In this document: in pieces, positions 17,484 to 27,304 of the stretch
Layout: each line of letters begins with the position of its first letter
Numbering within the stretch: the first letter of the stretch is position 1
The notes under the pieces: model-generated
Database searches by the model: none
What the model saw: the letters and a program-made list of their open reading frames with translations, nothing else
Told to the model about the DNA's origin: nothing
Translations under genes and position numbers: made by a program
NCBI GenBank assembly: GCA_902541285.1
Contig: CACBQD010000016.1
Location: 1-37,037, forward strand
Direction of reading: 5' to 3'
DNA: 37,037 nt
Source: an uncultured Pelagibacteraceae bacterium
Lineage (GTDB): Bacteria > Pseudomonadota > Alphaproteobacteria > Pelagibacterales > Pelagibacteraceae

Positions 17484-18139
17484 TTTATTATCTCTTTTAT
17501 TATTTTAAAGTTAATAGATTTCTTTTTCTTTAAACTCAATTCATCAATCTTATATATAAATTCATGCATTTTACTATACGATCTCGCAATTCTTTTTATA
17601 ATATAATCTATAATTTTGTTATCCAATTTAATTTGTCTATCGGAGAAGCTTTTTAAAATTATTGCATAAATCAACTCATCGTCTGGTTGCTCTATTTTAG
17701 CTATTATGCAATTCTTTAATCTTGATAATAAATCTGGGAGTATGAATTTCATTGTATCTATTGGTTTTTTTGACGAGATTAATAAATATTTATTATCCTG
17801 TTCAACTAAATTGAATATAGAATAAAGAAGTTTTTCGTCAAAACTTTCTTCTAGGTCTTCAATTATTATACTGTTTGAAAGTTTAATTTTTTTTAAAATC
17901 TTATCGTCAATATTCTTGCTATATAAATACAACGCATCACTTTTTTTTTTAAATATGTTTGATAAATGTGTTTTGCCAGAATATTTTTCTCCGGCTAAGT
18001 TGACAATTTTTTTTTCCCATTTGGGCCAGGCCTCTATAATATTTTTTGCAAAATAATTACTTTTAGACACATAGTAATCATTTTCATTAAAACTTTCAGT
18101 AATTCCAAAGTCTAAGAGTTTTTGATCTAATTCTCTCAT
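17480..18139 (-). CDS. hda: Hda-like DnaA-family ATPase
   Basis: This AAA+ protein is related to the DnaA ATPase domain. Hda with the sliding clamp stimulates DnaA-ATP hydrolysis after initiation; in alphaproteobacteria this family (HdaA) has the same role. I start at the ATG at 18139, giving 219 aa (MRELDQKLLDFG), because it makes an ATGA overlap with the upstream stop. An ATG four codons earlier (18151) is possible. Walker A is GEKYSGKTHL and the Walker B-like strand is SIIIEDLEE. A sensor-like stretch ILPDLLSRLKN follows, with a C-terminal helical lid. There is no DNA-binding domain. It lies in the DUF2066-hda-aspS run. Confidence 0.85.
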   Translation of the reverse strand: MRELDQKLLDFGITESFNENDYYVSKSNYFAKNIIEAWPKWEKKIVNLAGEKYSGKTHLSNIFKKKSDALYLYSKNIDDKILKKIKLSNSIIIEDLEESFDEKLLYSIFNLVEQDNKYLLISSKKPIDTMKFILPDLLSRLKNCIIAKIEQPDDELIYAIILKSFSDRQIKLDNKIIDYIIKRIARSYSKMHEFIYKIDELSLKKKKSINFKIIKEIIN

Positions 18140-19212
18140 TCTATATTCCAAATATTACTAGATGAATTTATATTTATATCATTCACTTTTAAAGTATTTA
18201 GAAATTTTTCAGGATTATTATTGTAAGTTATTTTATATATAATATCTTCACTATTAATTTTTTCTATTTCATATTCATATACAAAATCTGATTGATTTAA
18301 TACATTTTCTAATTTCTCAGAAATTATGAAATTGCTGTTTTTTACCGAAATTTTTATGGGTATTGAAATTGAGGTATTGATTTTATTAATTAACTTCCAT
18401 TTGTCTTCATATAAATTTTTTAAGTTTAAAATAATTTGATCAAATAGTTTATTATCTTCATAATTGATGTTTTTTTGATCTAAATTAAATTTGAAGTTTG
18501 AATTTGAAAAACTAATTTTCGAAAATATTTGTAAATTTTTTTTATTTTTATAAAATAAAACAATAAAAATATTTTCGAAGTTATATTTATTTGTAATCTC
18601 AGATAAATCATTGTTTTCAATATTATTTTTTAATCTTTGAAAAAGACGAAAATTTTCAATATTTTCATCTGGTAAATTATAATTTAATAAGAAATAATTT
18701 TTATTAACATTATTCCAATTGTTATAAAAATAATTTTGATCAAAAAACTTAATTTCGTTACTTTGTGTATCAATTAAAATTGGTATAAAAAGAACATCTG
18801 TTTTTTTTGGAACAGAAGAAATAACATTTTTTCCTCTAATAAATGATAATAATTTTTCTTTGTCAAACTTAACCTCAAAATCAACCTCATAATTATTGTC
18901 TACAAATTTTTCGTTTGTTATGGAAAAATTATCAATCAATGAACTAATTTTATTGCTTGGTACATTTTTAAATAAATTTTTATCCTTACTTTCTACAATT
19001 CTAAAAATTAATGTTTTAAATCCTTTTTTGAAACCCTTTTTTATTACTTCATCTTTGTTAAAATTTATGTCGTATTGTTCTTTAATTTTAATATTTTTAA
19101 CTGTGTAATTGTCTGCAAATACTATGGTTGTGGAAAACTTGATAAAAACTAAAATGAAAAGTAAAAAAAAAAAGTATAAGTAAATATTAATTTTATTTTT
19201 GATTAAAAACAT
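18136..19212 (-). CDS. DUF2066 domain protein, exported
   Basis: This 358-aa protein has a strong hydrophobic segment (about residues 10-33) consistent with a signal peptide or membrane anchor; the body is probably periplasmic. It resembles DUF2066 proteins, which in alphaproteobacteria lie between purM and hda: KKGFKTLIFRIVESKD and NEKFVDNNYEVDFEVKFD near the N-terminus fit that family. The rest is Lys/Asn/Ile-rich and weakly conserved. Function is unknown. Its ATG is only 9 bp from the divergent purM ATG, and its stop overlaps hda as ATGA. Confidence 0.7.
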   Translation of the reverse strand: MFLIKNKINIYLYFFFLLFILVFIKFSTTIVFADNYTVKNIKIKEQYDINFNKDEVIKKGFKKGFKTLIFRIVESKDKNLFKNVPSNKISSLIDNFSITNEKFVDNNYEVDFEVKFDKEKLLSFIRGKNVISSVPKKTDVLFIPILIDTQSNEIKFFDQNYFYNNWNNVNKNYFLLNYNLPDENIENFRLFQRLKNNIENNDLSEITNKYNFENIFIVLFYKNKKNLQIFSKISFSNSNFKFNLDQKNINYEDNKLFDQIILNLKNLYEDKWKLINKINTSISIPIKISVKNSNFIISEKLENVLNQSDFVYEYEIEKINSEDIIYKITYNNNPEKFLNTLKVNDININSSSNIWNIE

Positions 19213-19221
19213 AACTTAAAC

Positions 19222-20244
19222 ATGGGATCGAAGAATTTTACATATGAGAAAAGTGGTGTAAGCATAAAAAAAGCAGATAAATTTATTAAATTTATATCCT
19301 CAAGCACAAAAAAATCAAAAAAAAGTGGTAAATTTAAGAACATTGGGGGTTTTGGAGCGCTTACAAAATTGCCAAGTAGTTTAAAGAATCCATATCTTGT
19401 AACTAGCACAGATGGAGTTGGTACAAAAATTGAAGTTGCAAATATGCTAGGTAAATTTGATACAATTGGTGTGGATCTTGTGGCAATGTGTGTAAATGAC
19501 ATTATAGTTCAAGGAGCAAAACCTTTAGTTTTTTTAGATTATATATCTGTTGAAAAAATCGATACGAAAAAGCTAAAAAATATAATTAGAGGAATTATTA
19601 AAGGCTGCAAATTAGCTGACTGTGAATTAGTTGGTGGAGAAACTGCAGAAATGCCTGGAACATATTCCAAAGGTAAATTTGATATTGCAGGATTTTCTTT
19701 AGGCTTAGTAGAGAAAGACAAAATATTATTAAATAAAATAAAAGATAAAGATTTAGTACTGGCAATACCTTCCAGTGGTCTCCACTCAAATGGATATTCC
19801 TTAGTAAGACATATTATAAAAAGAAAAAAAATTAATATAAAAAAAAATTCATTTTTAAAAAAAGAATTATTGGTACCAACTAAAATATATGTAATGCATG
19901 TATTAGAATTAATTAAAAAAAAGTATTTGAATGCTTGTGCAAATATCACTGGTGGTGGATTAAAAGACAATATTGAAAGAATAATACCAGATAATTACTG
20001 CGCTGAAATAAATTTAGAAAAAATAAAAACATTAAAAATATTTAGATGGCTTAAAAGTCAAGGTATTAGCAATCAAGAAATGTTAAAAACTTTTAATTGT
20101 GGTGTGGGTTTTTGTTTAATAGTAAAACGTTCAAACTACAAAAAAGTAATTAGATTATTTCCAAAAAAATATAAACCATATGTCATTGGAAAAATTACAA
20201 AAAATTCAAAAAAAGTAAAATTGAGTGGAAAAGTTATCTGGTAA
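19222..20244 (+). CDS. purM: phosphoribosylformylglycinamidine cyclo-ligase (AIR synthetase)
   Basis: PurM closes the imidazole ring with ATP, making aminoimidazole ribotide in purine synthesis. The protein is 340 aa. Family landmarks are the N-terminal TYEKSGVSIKKAD, STDGVGTKIEVANML, DLVAMCVNDIIVQGAKPL with the metal and ATP ligands, LVGGETAEMPGTY, GLHSNGYSLVR, and NITGGGLKDNIERIIP. The ATG at 19222 gives the normal N-terminus but leaves only 9 bp to the divergent DUF2066 start, and no Shine-Dalgarno is visible. Translation may be leaderless or rely on weak signals. purN overlaps its 3' end by 20 bp, so cyclo-ligase and GAR transformylase are made together. Confidence 0.95.
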   Translation: MGSKNFTYEKSGVSIKKADKFIKFISSSTKKSKKSGKFKNIGGFGALTKLPSSLKNPYLVTSTDGVGTKIEVANMLGKFDTIGVDLVAMCVNDIIVQGAKPLVFLDYISVEKIDTKKLKNIIRGIIKGCKLADCELVGGETAEMPGTYSKGKFDIAGFSLGLVEKDKILLNKIKDKDLVLAIPSSGLHSNGYSLVRHIIKRKKINIKKNSFLKKELLVPTKIYVMHVLELIKKKYLNACANITGGGLKDNIERIIPDNYCAEINLEKIKTLKIFRWLKSQGISNQEMLKTFNCGVGFCLIVKRSNYKKVIRLFPKKYKPYVIGKITKNSKKVKLSGKVIW

Positions 20245-20803
20245 AAAAAATACAGCAGTTTTAATAAGTGGTAGAGGTAGTAATCTAAGATCACTAGTTA
20301 AATATTCAAAAAAGAAAAAATCTTTAATTAGAATTGTTCTAGTTGTCTCTAATAATTTTAGTGCAAAAGGATTAGATTATGCAAATAAGTCTAAGATCAA
20401 TAATGTCTTTATTAAAGATTCTAATAAAAAGAATTTTGAAGATCGTTTGTTAAAATTATTAAAAAAGAATAATGTTGATTTGATTTGTTTAGCTGGATTT
20501 ATGAAAATACTATCAGGTAGTTTTATAAGAAAATTTAATAAACCTATACTTAATATTCACCCTTCTCTTCTTCCTAAGTATAAAGGCCTAAATACACACA
20601 AAAGAGCAATTCAAAATAAAGACAAATACTCTGGAGCTACAGTTCATATCGTCAATGAAAAATTAGATTCAGGAAAGATTATATTACAAAAAAAAGTAAA
20701 AATTTTAAAATCGGATAGTGGAAAAAGTTTAGAAAAAAAAGTTTTAAAAATCGAGCATAAAATATATCCAAAAGCAATTTTTAGACTACTAGCTAGTGAT
20801 TAA
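20225..20803 (+). CDS. purN: phosphoribosylglycinamide formyltransferase
   Basis: PurN transfers a formyl group from 10-formyl-tetrahydrofolate to GAR in purine synthesis. The protein is 192 aa. The substrate loop AVLISGRGSNLRSL is at the N-terminus. LNIHPSLLPKYKG carries the catalytic His, and GATVHIVNEKLDSG carries the catalytic Asp. The likely start is a GTG at 20225, 20 bp inside purM; no ATG lies between it and the conserved SGRGSNL. It probably relies on translational coupling to purM. The 3' end overlaps convergent ndk by 11 bp. Confidence 0.93.
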   Translation: MEKLSGKKNTAVLISGRGSNLRSLVKYSKKKKSLIRIVLVVSNNFSAKGLDYANKSKINNVFIKDSNKKNFEDRLLKLLKKNNVDLICLAGFMKILSGSFIRKFNKPILNIHPSLLPKYKGLNTHKRAIQNKDKYSGATVHIVNEKLDSGKIILQKKVKILKSDSGKSLEKKVLKIEHKIYPKAIFRLLASD

Positions 20804-21203
20804 AAAAAAAATCTAGTTCAATCTTAGCATTTTCAAGACTGTCTGAACCATGAACAGAGTTTTTATCAATTGATATACCGTATTTTTTCCTCAAAGTACC
20901 CTCATCTGCGTCAACTGGATTTGTTGCTCCCATTAACTTTCTATTTTCCACAACAGCATTTTCTCGTTGTAAATTCATGACAACTATAGGGCCTGAAGAC
21001 AAATAATTGCATAAATCATTATAAAACGGTTTAGACTCATGTACTTTATAAAATCTTTCGGCTTCCTCTTTAGATATATGGATTTTTTTTTCTTTTATAA
21101 TTTCAAATCCTTTGTTTATAAATTCCTGCTTAATTTGATCTTGCAGATTTCTTTCAACTGCATCTGGTTTAATTATCGATAGAGTTTGCTCAATATTACT
21201 CAT
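20793..21203 (-). CDS. ndk: nucleoside diphosphate kinase
   Basis: Ndk balances NTP and dNTP pools by phosphoryl transfer through a phosphohistidine. I start at the ATG at 21203, giving 136 aa ([19 protein letters not shown]), the typical NDK N-terminus. An ATG four codons upstream (21215) is possible. The catalytic His is in [11 protein letters not shown], and the Kpn-type loop and [14 protein letters not shown] nucleotide-binding segment are intact. The start overlaps the pepA stop by 8 bp. Alphaproteobacteria often have holC (DNA polymerase III chi) between pepA and ndk; there is no room for it here. Confidence 0.95.
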   Translation of the reverse strand: MSNIEQTLSIIKPDAVERNLQDQIKQEFINKGFEIIKEKKIHISKEEAERFYKVHESKPFYNDLCNYLSSGPIVVMNLQRENAVVENRKLMGATNPVDADEGTLRKKYGISIDKNSVHGSDSLENAKIELDFFFNH

Positions 21204-22632
21204 AATTATCCTCAATTAATTTATTTAACAATCTAACTCCATAACCAGTTGCACCACCAGAGTTAAGTGCTCCTCCATATTTTGAAAATGCCATGCCAGC
21301 AATATCTAAGTGGGCCCATGGCGTTTTATTTATTATAAATCTTTGTAAGAATTGTGCTGCAGTTGTAGAACCTGCCCCACCTACATAATTTATATTCTGC
21401 ATGTCAGCATTTTTTGAATTTATTAATTTGTCAAAATTTTCATTTAAAGGCATTCTCCAGAGTTTTTCTTCAACACTTTCTCCTGCTTTTATTAATTGTT
21501 TAGATAATTTATCATTATTCGAAAATAGACCTGCATATTCTGAGCCAAGAGAAACAATTATAGCACCAGTTAATGTTGCTAAATCAATTATAAATTGAGG
21601 CTTAAATTTTTCTTCTGTAAATGTTAAAGCATCAGCTAAAACTAATCTACCTTCAGCATCAGTATTTAAAACTTCAATAGTTTTTCCGCTGTATGATTTT
21701 ACAATATCTCCAGGTCTTTGAGCATTTCCACTTACCATATTTTCTACAAGGCCCACAACTCCAACCACATTGATTTTTGATTTTCTTAGAGCAAGAGTTT
21801 TCATTAATCCAACAACAGTGGCTGAGCCAGCCATGTCATATGTCATATCTTCCATAAATTTCGCTGGTTTTAAAGAATAGCCTCCAGTATCGAAACATAC
21901 ACCCTTTCCAACAAAAGCTAATGGTTTAGATTTATTTTTAGCACCATTCCACTCTATTGTTACTAAATACGAACCTCTGATACTTCCTTGGCCTACTCCT
22001 AATAAAGCATTCATGCCCATCTTTTTTAATTTTTTTTGATCATATACAGTAACTTTTAATCCAAATTTTCTTAATTTAACTATACGTCTTGCATATTCAT
22101 CTGGATGTAGAACGTTTCCGGGCTCTGATACAAGGTCTCTAGTAAGAAATACACCTTCTAAAAGTGAATTTAATTTATTTCTTAGTAAATTAGTATTTTT
22201 AAACTTATTGCCAGTTACGTTTAAAATAATGTTTAAACTTCTTAATCTGTCGGTTTTGTAAACATTAAATTCATAGGATTTTAGCTGAGCTCCATGTAAA
22301 AATTTTTCTAATTGAACATTGGTAAGAGGAGATTCTTCAGCATTAAAAAATGACTCTTCAATCATATTGTTTTTCAAATAAATATATAGTTCAGATCCCA
22401 ATTTTTCATAATCTAATGATGTTTTAGATTTAATACTATTTACAAAAATATAAGTTTTTTTATTTATATTTTTTAAAAGGAATTTTTTCTTCGTAAATAA
22501 CTTATTTTCTAATAATGATTTAGGTAAAGATTTAATAATTTTATTTTTTAAAGACTTCTCCTTTAATAGAATAATCTCATGATCTTTAGCTTCTTTTGGA
22601 GTTTTAGCTGTAAATTTTAATTTTAGCTTCAT
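21196..22632 (-). CDS. pepA: leucyl aminopeptidase (M17)
   Basis: This cytosolic dimetal M17 aminopeptidase removes N-terminal residues from peptides. The protein is 478 aa. The C-terminal catalytic domain shows the metal-binding segments [17 protein letters not shown] and the family signature [14 protein letters not shown], plus [14 protein letters not shown]. The N-terminal domain is divergent and Lys-rich, as usual. Substrate range cannot be read from sequence. It is divergent from lptF with 54 bp between starts and followed by ndk with an 8-bp overlap. Confidence 0.94.
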   Translation of the reverse strand: MKLKLKFTAKTPKEAKDHEIILLKEKSLKNKIIKSLPKSLLENKLFTKKKFLLKNINKKTYIFVNSIKSKTSLDYEKLGSELYIYLKNNMIEESFFNAEESPLTNVQLEKFLHGAQLKSYEFNVYKTDRLRSLNIILNVTGNKFKNTNLLRNKLNSLLEGVFLTRDLVSEPGNVLHPDEYARRIVKLRKFGLKVTVYDQKKLKKMGMNALLGVGQGSIRGSYLVTIEWNGAKNKSKPLAFVGKGVCFDTGGYSLKPAKFMEDMTYDMAGSATVVGLMKTLALRKSKINVVGVVGLVENMVSGNAQRPGDIVKSYSGKTIEVLNTDAEGRLVLADALTFTEEKFKPQFIIDLATLTGAIIVSLGSEYAGLFSNNDKLSKQLIKAGESVEEKLWRMPLNENFDKLINSKNADMQNINYVGGAGSTTAAQFLQRFIINKTPWAHLDIAGMAFSKYGGALNSGGATGYGVRLLNKLIEDNYE

Positions 22633-22686
22633 TTTTTTGAAATATTTAATAGATAATGTTGTATATTTGATTAATTAGTAATTTCA

Positions 22687-23823
22687 ATGAATAAATTAAT
22701 ATTTCGTAAGTTGTCTTTAGATATTATTTCATTTTTTTTGTTATCATCTATAGCGATTACATCGATTGTATGGGTAATACAAGGAGTAAATCTTCTAGAT
22801 ATAGTTTCTGAGCAAGGGCATGGTTTAAAAGTATATTTTTTTTATACAGTTTTAAATTTACCTAAAATATTTAGTAAGCTTCTAATTTTTACTTATTTTT
22901 TAACCTTGTTCATAGTTCTATCTAGGTATGAGGAAAGTAATGAGATTCTCTTGTTTTGGACAAACGGTATAAAAAAAATTACTTTTATTAATTTTATTGG
23001 AAAACTTTCATTAGTTTTTGTTATATTTCAATTATTTCTAACTCTTTTATTAGTACCTTATAGTCAAAATTTAAAACAAGAATATTTGAAAAATTCAACA
23101 ATTGAGTTTTTTCCTAAACTCATCAAAGAAAAAAAATTTTCAAATTTAAATAAAAATTTAACAATCTTTGTTGAACAAAATAAGAAAAATGGATTACTTG
23201 AGGGAATTTATATTAAAGAAAAAATAGGTCCAGAAGAAAGTAAAGTGATTATAGCAAGTAAAGGTCAGCTTATAAAAAGTAATAACGATGAAGGATTTGA
23301 TTTTATTTTATATGACGGAAGCGCAACTAACATTAATAAAAAAGATAGTATTAGTCTAAGATTCGAAGAAAGTGTTTATGAACTATCAAAAATTAATTCA
23401 AATACCAGACAAATAAGAAAGTTAAACGAAACAAAAAGTTTATATTTATTTAACTGTTTAAAAAAATTTATTGATAGTAGGAAAGACAATGAGTCTAGAT
23501 GTGGTCTAAAAAATTCTTTTTTAATAAAAGATATTTATGAAGAAATTTTTAAAAGAACTATAAATCCAATTTATATAATTATTCTATCTTTAATAAGCTC
23601 TTTGTTAATAATTAAACCAAAAGAAAGTGCCATAAGTAAGTATTTTAGCTTTGTATTGTTTTCATTAGGTTTTTTAATAATAATATTTTCTGAATTAAGT
23701 TATAAATTTGTTTCTTTTACTACAATAATGGAACTAATATCAATCTTACTCCCTATAATATTTATTTTTATTTTTTACTTAATTATTTTGCTTAAAACTA
23801 AATTTAAATTGAACTATTTGTAA
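22687..23823 (+). CDS. lptF: LPS export ABC transporter permease LptF
   Basis: LptF is one of two inner-membrane permeases of the LptB2FG complex that extracts lipopolysaccharide from the inner membrane. The protein is 378 aa with the YjgP/YjgQ layout. Membrane helices cluster at residues about 12-32, 50-75 and 95-120. A periplasmic beta-jellyroll domain spans about 125-285, then three more helices run to the C-terminus (IIILSLISSLLIIKP and onward). Its stop overlaps the lptG start as TAATG. The 54-bp spacer before it has only a weak promoter candidate (TTGAAA at 22637, TATATT at 22662, spacing 19). Confidence 0.9.
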   Translation: MNKLIFRKLSLDIISFFLLSSIAITSIVWVIQGVNLLDIVSEQGHGLKVYFFYTVLNLPKIFSKLLIFTYFLTLFIVLSRYEESNEILLFWTNGIKKITFINFIGKLSLVFVIFQLFLTLLLVPYSQNLKQEYLKNSTIEFFPKLIKEKKFSNLNKNLTIFVEQNKKNGLLEGIYIKEKIGPEESKVIIASKGQLIKSNNDEGFDFILYDGSATNINKKDSISLRFEESVYELSKINSNTRQIRKLNETKSLYLFNCLKKFIDSRKDNESRCGLKNSFLIKDIYEEIFKRTINPIYIIILSLISSLLIIKPKESAISKYFSFVLFSLGFLIIIFSELSYKFVSFTTIMELISILLPIIFIFIFYLIILLKTKFKLNYL

Positions 23824-24902
23824 TGTTAAAAAAATATCAATCATATATCTATTCTCTTTTTTTAAAAAATTTTTTATTAATAACATTGATATTTTTTTGT
23901 ATAATCATGATTATAAATTTTTTTGAAGAAATTAAATTTTCAGAAAAAAATAATATTGATATATTTTATTCAATATATCTATCATTATTAAATGCACCAT
24001 CTTTAATTTTTGAAATATTTCCTTTTATATTTTTAATTACAGTCAAAACTTTCTATCTAATTTTAAATGATAAAAATGAGATAAAAATATTAAATTCAAA
24101 TGGTATAAGTAATTTTAAAATAGTTTTTCTATTAAGTATAATATCAGCAATTATAGGCCTTTTTTTGCTGTTATTTTTTTACTCCTTTTCATCTAATCTT
24201 AAAAGTAAATACTTGGACTTAAAAAATAGATTTTCAAATTCTAATGAGTATTTAGCTGTAGTCAAAGATGATGGCCTTTGGATAAAAGAAAAGATAGATA
24301 ATAGCGTTTATTTTATTCACGCTGAAAGATTCGATAAAAATTTTTTAAAATCGATAACAATTTCAGAAATAGATAAATACTATAATAGCAGAAGTACAAT
24401 TAATGCTGAAAAGGCAAATATCTTATCAAAAAATTGGTATTTGGAAAATGTATATATAATAAATAATAATGGTATTAAAAATTATTATAAAAGTCTTATC
24501 TACAATTCGTCATTTAATGGTGAAATAATATCAAACTTATTCTCAAACTTAAATTCTCTAAATATTTATGAATTGCATTCACTATCAAACAGTTATTCCA
24601 AAATTGGATATTCAAATACTGATATAAAAATTCATTTAAATCGAATTTATAGCATGCCAATATTTTATATTTTAATGACAATATTAGGATATGTAATAAT
24701 TAATAAATTAAAAGTTTTAAAATCAAGATTTTTTATTATTATTTTTGGTATTTTTATTTCTGTGATTGTTTATTATTTAAATTATTTCTCAGGTGTTTTA
24801 GGAAATAACGGAGTTCTACCTATATATTTATCTGTTTGGGTACCTCTTTTAATTCTTTTTCTTGTTTGCAATATTGGAATACTTAAAGTTAACGAGAACT
24901 AA
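23823..24902 (+). CDS. lptG: LPS export ABC transporter permease LptG
   Basis: LptG is the partner permease of LptF. The protein is 359 aa with the same architecture: N-terminal helix LLITLIFFCIIMIINFFEE, two further helices, a periplasmic domain with KDDGLWIKEKIDNSVYFIHA (typical LptG wording around residues 140-165), and three C-terminal helices ending in WVPLLILFLVCNIGIL. The start overlaps lptF by one base (TAATG), and lptD begins 3 bp after its stop. This puts the whole bridge from inner-membrane extraction to outer-membrane insertion in one operon. The ATPase LptB and the LptA/LptC bridge are not in the window. Confidence 0.9.
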   Translation: MLKKYQSYIYSLFLKNFLLITLIFFCIIMIINFFEEIKFSEKNNIDIFYSIYLSLLNAPSLIFEIFPFIFLITVKTFYLILNDKNEIKILNSNGISNFKIVFLLSIISAIIGLFLLLFFYSFSSNLKSKYLDLKNRFSNSNEYLAVVKDDGLWIKEKIDNSVYFIHAERFDKNFLKSITISEIDKYYNSRSTINAEKANILSKNWYLENVYIINNNGIKNYYKSLIYNSSFNGEIISNLFSNLNSLNIYELHSLSNSYSKIGYSNTDIKIHLNRIYSMPIFYILMTILGYVIINKLKVLKSRFFIIIFGIFISVIVYYLNYFSGVLGNNGVLPIYLSVWVPLLILFLVCNIGILKVNEN

Positions 24903-24905
24903 AAA

Positions 24906-27299
24906 ATGAAAAATTTAATACCAATAATTTTAATTATTATATTAACCTCTCTAAGTTATCATGCTTATTCTGATGAAGTACAAATAGAGTCAAAAGATAT
25001 AAATATTATAAATGATGGAAATACTGTATTAGCAAAAGAAGCTCAAATTATAATTCCAAAAGAAAATATGAAAATTTTATCAGATTTAGCAAACTATGAA
25101 AAAATTTCCGATATTGTAACTTTCACTAAGAATGTTTTTTTTAACGACAAAAAAAATAATGTTATTATAGAGGGGGACTTTGTTAAATATGAAAGAAAAA
25201 AAGATTTAATTTACAGTGATGGAAAAACTAATTTAAATATTGAAAATAAATATAAAGTTGAAACTAATAATGTTTTTTATGATAGAACTTCAAATATAAT
25301 TTATTCACAAGAAGAAACATTAATTGAGGATAACAAAAATAATTTTTATATTTTAAAAAATGGATTTAAATTTGAATTTTTTAAAGAAATTATAAAATCA
25401 AAGAAATCAATTATTATTGATAAGAATAACAACAAATATATATTTGAAAATTTATTGATTGATCTAAAGACTAATGAAATTGCTGGTAAAGAATTAAAAG
25501 TTGAATTTGAAAAGTCCTACTTTGGTAATAAAAATAACGAACCTTTATTGAGGGGAAGAAGTTCATATTCGAATGAAGATGAATTAAAAGTTTATAAAGC
25601 AGTATTTAGCACGTGTAATATAAAAAATAAAAAATGTAGAGGATGGGAATTAAATTCCGATGAGTTTAAACACGATAAAAATAAGAAAATTTTTGAATAT
25701 AAAAATTCTTGGTTAGAAATTTTTAATTATAAAGTTTTTTTTACTCCTTATTTTAATCACCCAGATCCATCTGTAAAAAGAAAATCTGGCTTTTTAGCGC
25801 CATCATACTCCTCATCTGAAAGTCTTGGGGTTTCATTTAGTATTCCATATTTTAAAGTCTTAAGCATAGATAAGGATATAACTTTTAATCCAAGATATTA
25901 CGCGGATAAAAGTTTTTTGCTTCAAAATGAATATAGACAAGCATTAAAAAATTCAAACGTATTAAGTGATTTTAGTTTTTTAATTGGTGACGCTGGTACA
26001 AAAGGTCATTTTTTTTATAACCAAATCGGCAATATTAAAAATGATCTTGATTTTGAGTTAAATTTACAAGCTGTCGAAGGTGATAATTATTTAAAAAATC
26101 ATAAATTAACAGAAACATCTAGGTTAATAAATGATGATAATTTATTAATCTCAAATCTTGATTTAGATTGGAAGTTTACAGATGCAAGCTTAAATACTTC
26201 ACTAAAGATTTTTGAAGATTTATCAAGAAATAATAATGATAGATATCAATACATATTTCCTGATTTTAATTTTTCAAAAAATATTAAAATTCCAGAGAGT
26301 TATAATGGAAAATTTAATTTTAATTCTTATGGATACAATAAACATTATGACACAAATACAATGGAGTCTGTAATTACTAATGATTTTTTATTTTCTTCAA
26401 ATCAAATTGTAAGTTCAAAAGGTATATCTTCAAGTTATAATGTTTTTTTAAAAAATCCCACATCTTATGCGAGCAATTCATCTAATTTTGAAGAAAATGA
26501 AAATTATGATTTATATGGCACTATAAAATTTGATGGAAGTTTACCTCTCAAAAAAAAAATGGATGACGCCATTCATTTTTTAAAACCTATTGCTTCTTTT
26601 AGATATAGCCCAAACGGGAATAGTGATATTTCATCTAAAAGTGTTTTGCTAAATTATAATAATGTTTTTAGTTTAAATAGAATAGGTGTATCTGATCAGG
26701 TAGAAGGTGGAGAGTCATTATCTTTGGGTTTGGAATTTAAAAGAACAGATCTGGCAGGTTCAGATATTTTAGATTTTAAAATTGCAAATGTTATAAAACC
26801 AAAAGAGAATATAAACTTACCTTCAAAATCAAAGTTAAATAAAACCAGATCTGACTTATTTGGCACTGTAAAATACAATTTCACAGATAATTTAAAAATT
26901 GGTTACGATTTTTCATATGATAGAGACTTGAAGCATTCTAACTTAGATGGATTATATTTAGATGTAAATTTAAATAATGTTTATACAGATTTCTATTATT
27001 ATACTACTGACAATGATCTTGGAAGGAGTGAGACAATTTCAAACAATACAGTGATAAATTTAAACAACGAGAATACCCTAAAGTTTAATACTACTAAAGA
27101 TTTGATTGATGACTTCACAGAGTATTATAACTTAATTTATTCTTATCAGTCAGACTGTTTATCTATAGATTTTAATTATAATAAATCTTTTTATAGGGAT
27201 GGAAATCTAGAACCAAATGAAAGTTTATCTTTTTTAATTAAAATAATTCCATTTACAGAATTAGGTGTACCAAATCTTGGACGGCTAATACGTAACTAA
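24906..27299 (+). CDS. lptD: LPS-assembly outer membrane protein LptD
   Basis: LptD is the beta-barrel that inserts LPS into the outer leaflet. The protein is 797 aa, full length. Signal peptide at about residues 1-22 (ends SYHAYSDE). An OstA-type beta-jellyroll domain follows to about residue 215, then the barrel domain, which begins with the conserved YFNHPDPSVKRKSGFLAPSY. The C-terminus ends in FTELGVPNLGRLIRN, as in the family. Only three cysteines are seen, at 237, 244 and 751, so the cysteine pattern differs from the four of E. coli LptD. It is followed by surA after 5 bp. Confidence 0.92.
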   Translation: MKNLIPIILIIILTSLSYHAYSDEVQIESKDINIINDGNTVLAKEAQIIIPKENMKILSDLANYEKISDIVTFTKNVFFNDKKNNVIIEGDFVKYERKKDLIYSDGKTNLNIENKYKVETNNVFYDRTSNIIYSQEETLIEDNKNNFYILKNGFKFEFFKEIIKSKKSIIIDKNNNKYIFENLLIDLKTNEIAGKELKVEFEKSYFGNKNNEPLLRGRSSYSNEDELKVYKAVFSTCNIKNKKCRGWELNSDEFKHDKNKKIFEYKNSWLEIFNYKVFFTPYFNHPDPSVKRKSGFLAPSYSSSESLGVSFSIPYFKVLSIDKDITFNPRYYADKSFLLQNEYRQALKNSNVLSDFSFLIGDAGTKGHFFYNQIGNIKNDLDFELNLQAVEGDNYLKNHKLTETSRLINDDNLLISNLDLDWKFTDASLNTSLKIFEDLSRNNNDRYQYIFPDFNFSKNIKIPESYNGKFNFNSYGYNKHYDTNTMESVITNDFLFSSNQIVSSKGISSSYNVFLKNPTSYASNSSNFEENENYDLYGTIKFDGSLPLKKKMDDAIHFLKPIASFRYSPNGNSDISSKSVLLNYNNVFSLNRIGVSDQVEGGESLSLGLEFKRTDLAGSDILDFKIANVIKPKENINLPSKSKLNKTRSDLFGTVKYNFTDNLKIGYDFSYDRDLKHSNLDGLYLDVNLNNVYTDFYYYTTDNDLGRSETISNNTVINLNNENTLKFNTTKDLIDDFTEYYNLIYSYQSDCLSIDFNYNKSFYRDGNLEPNESLSFLIKIIPFTELGVPNLGRLIRN

Positions 27300-27304
27300 C
27301 TAAT

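Noticed and set aside
19166..19176. Long A-runs in coding sequence as possible frameshift or slippage sites
   Set aside because: Such runs are frequent in this composition and the genes carrying them remain intact. No second-frame product could be supported outside prfB.
19539..19970. 143-codon minus-strand frame inside purM
   Set aside because: It is the antisense shadow of conserved PurM sequence, with no supporting motif or ribosome site.
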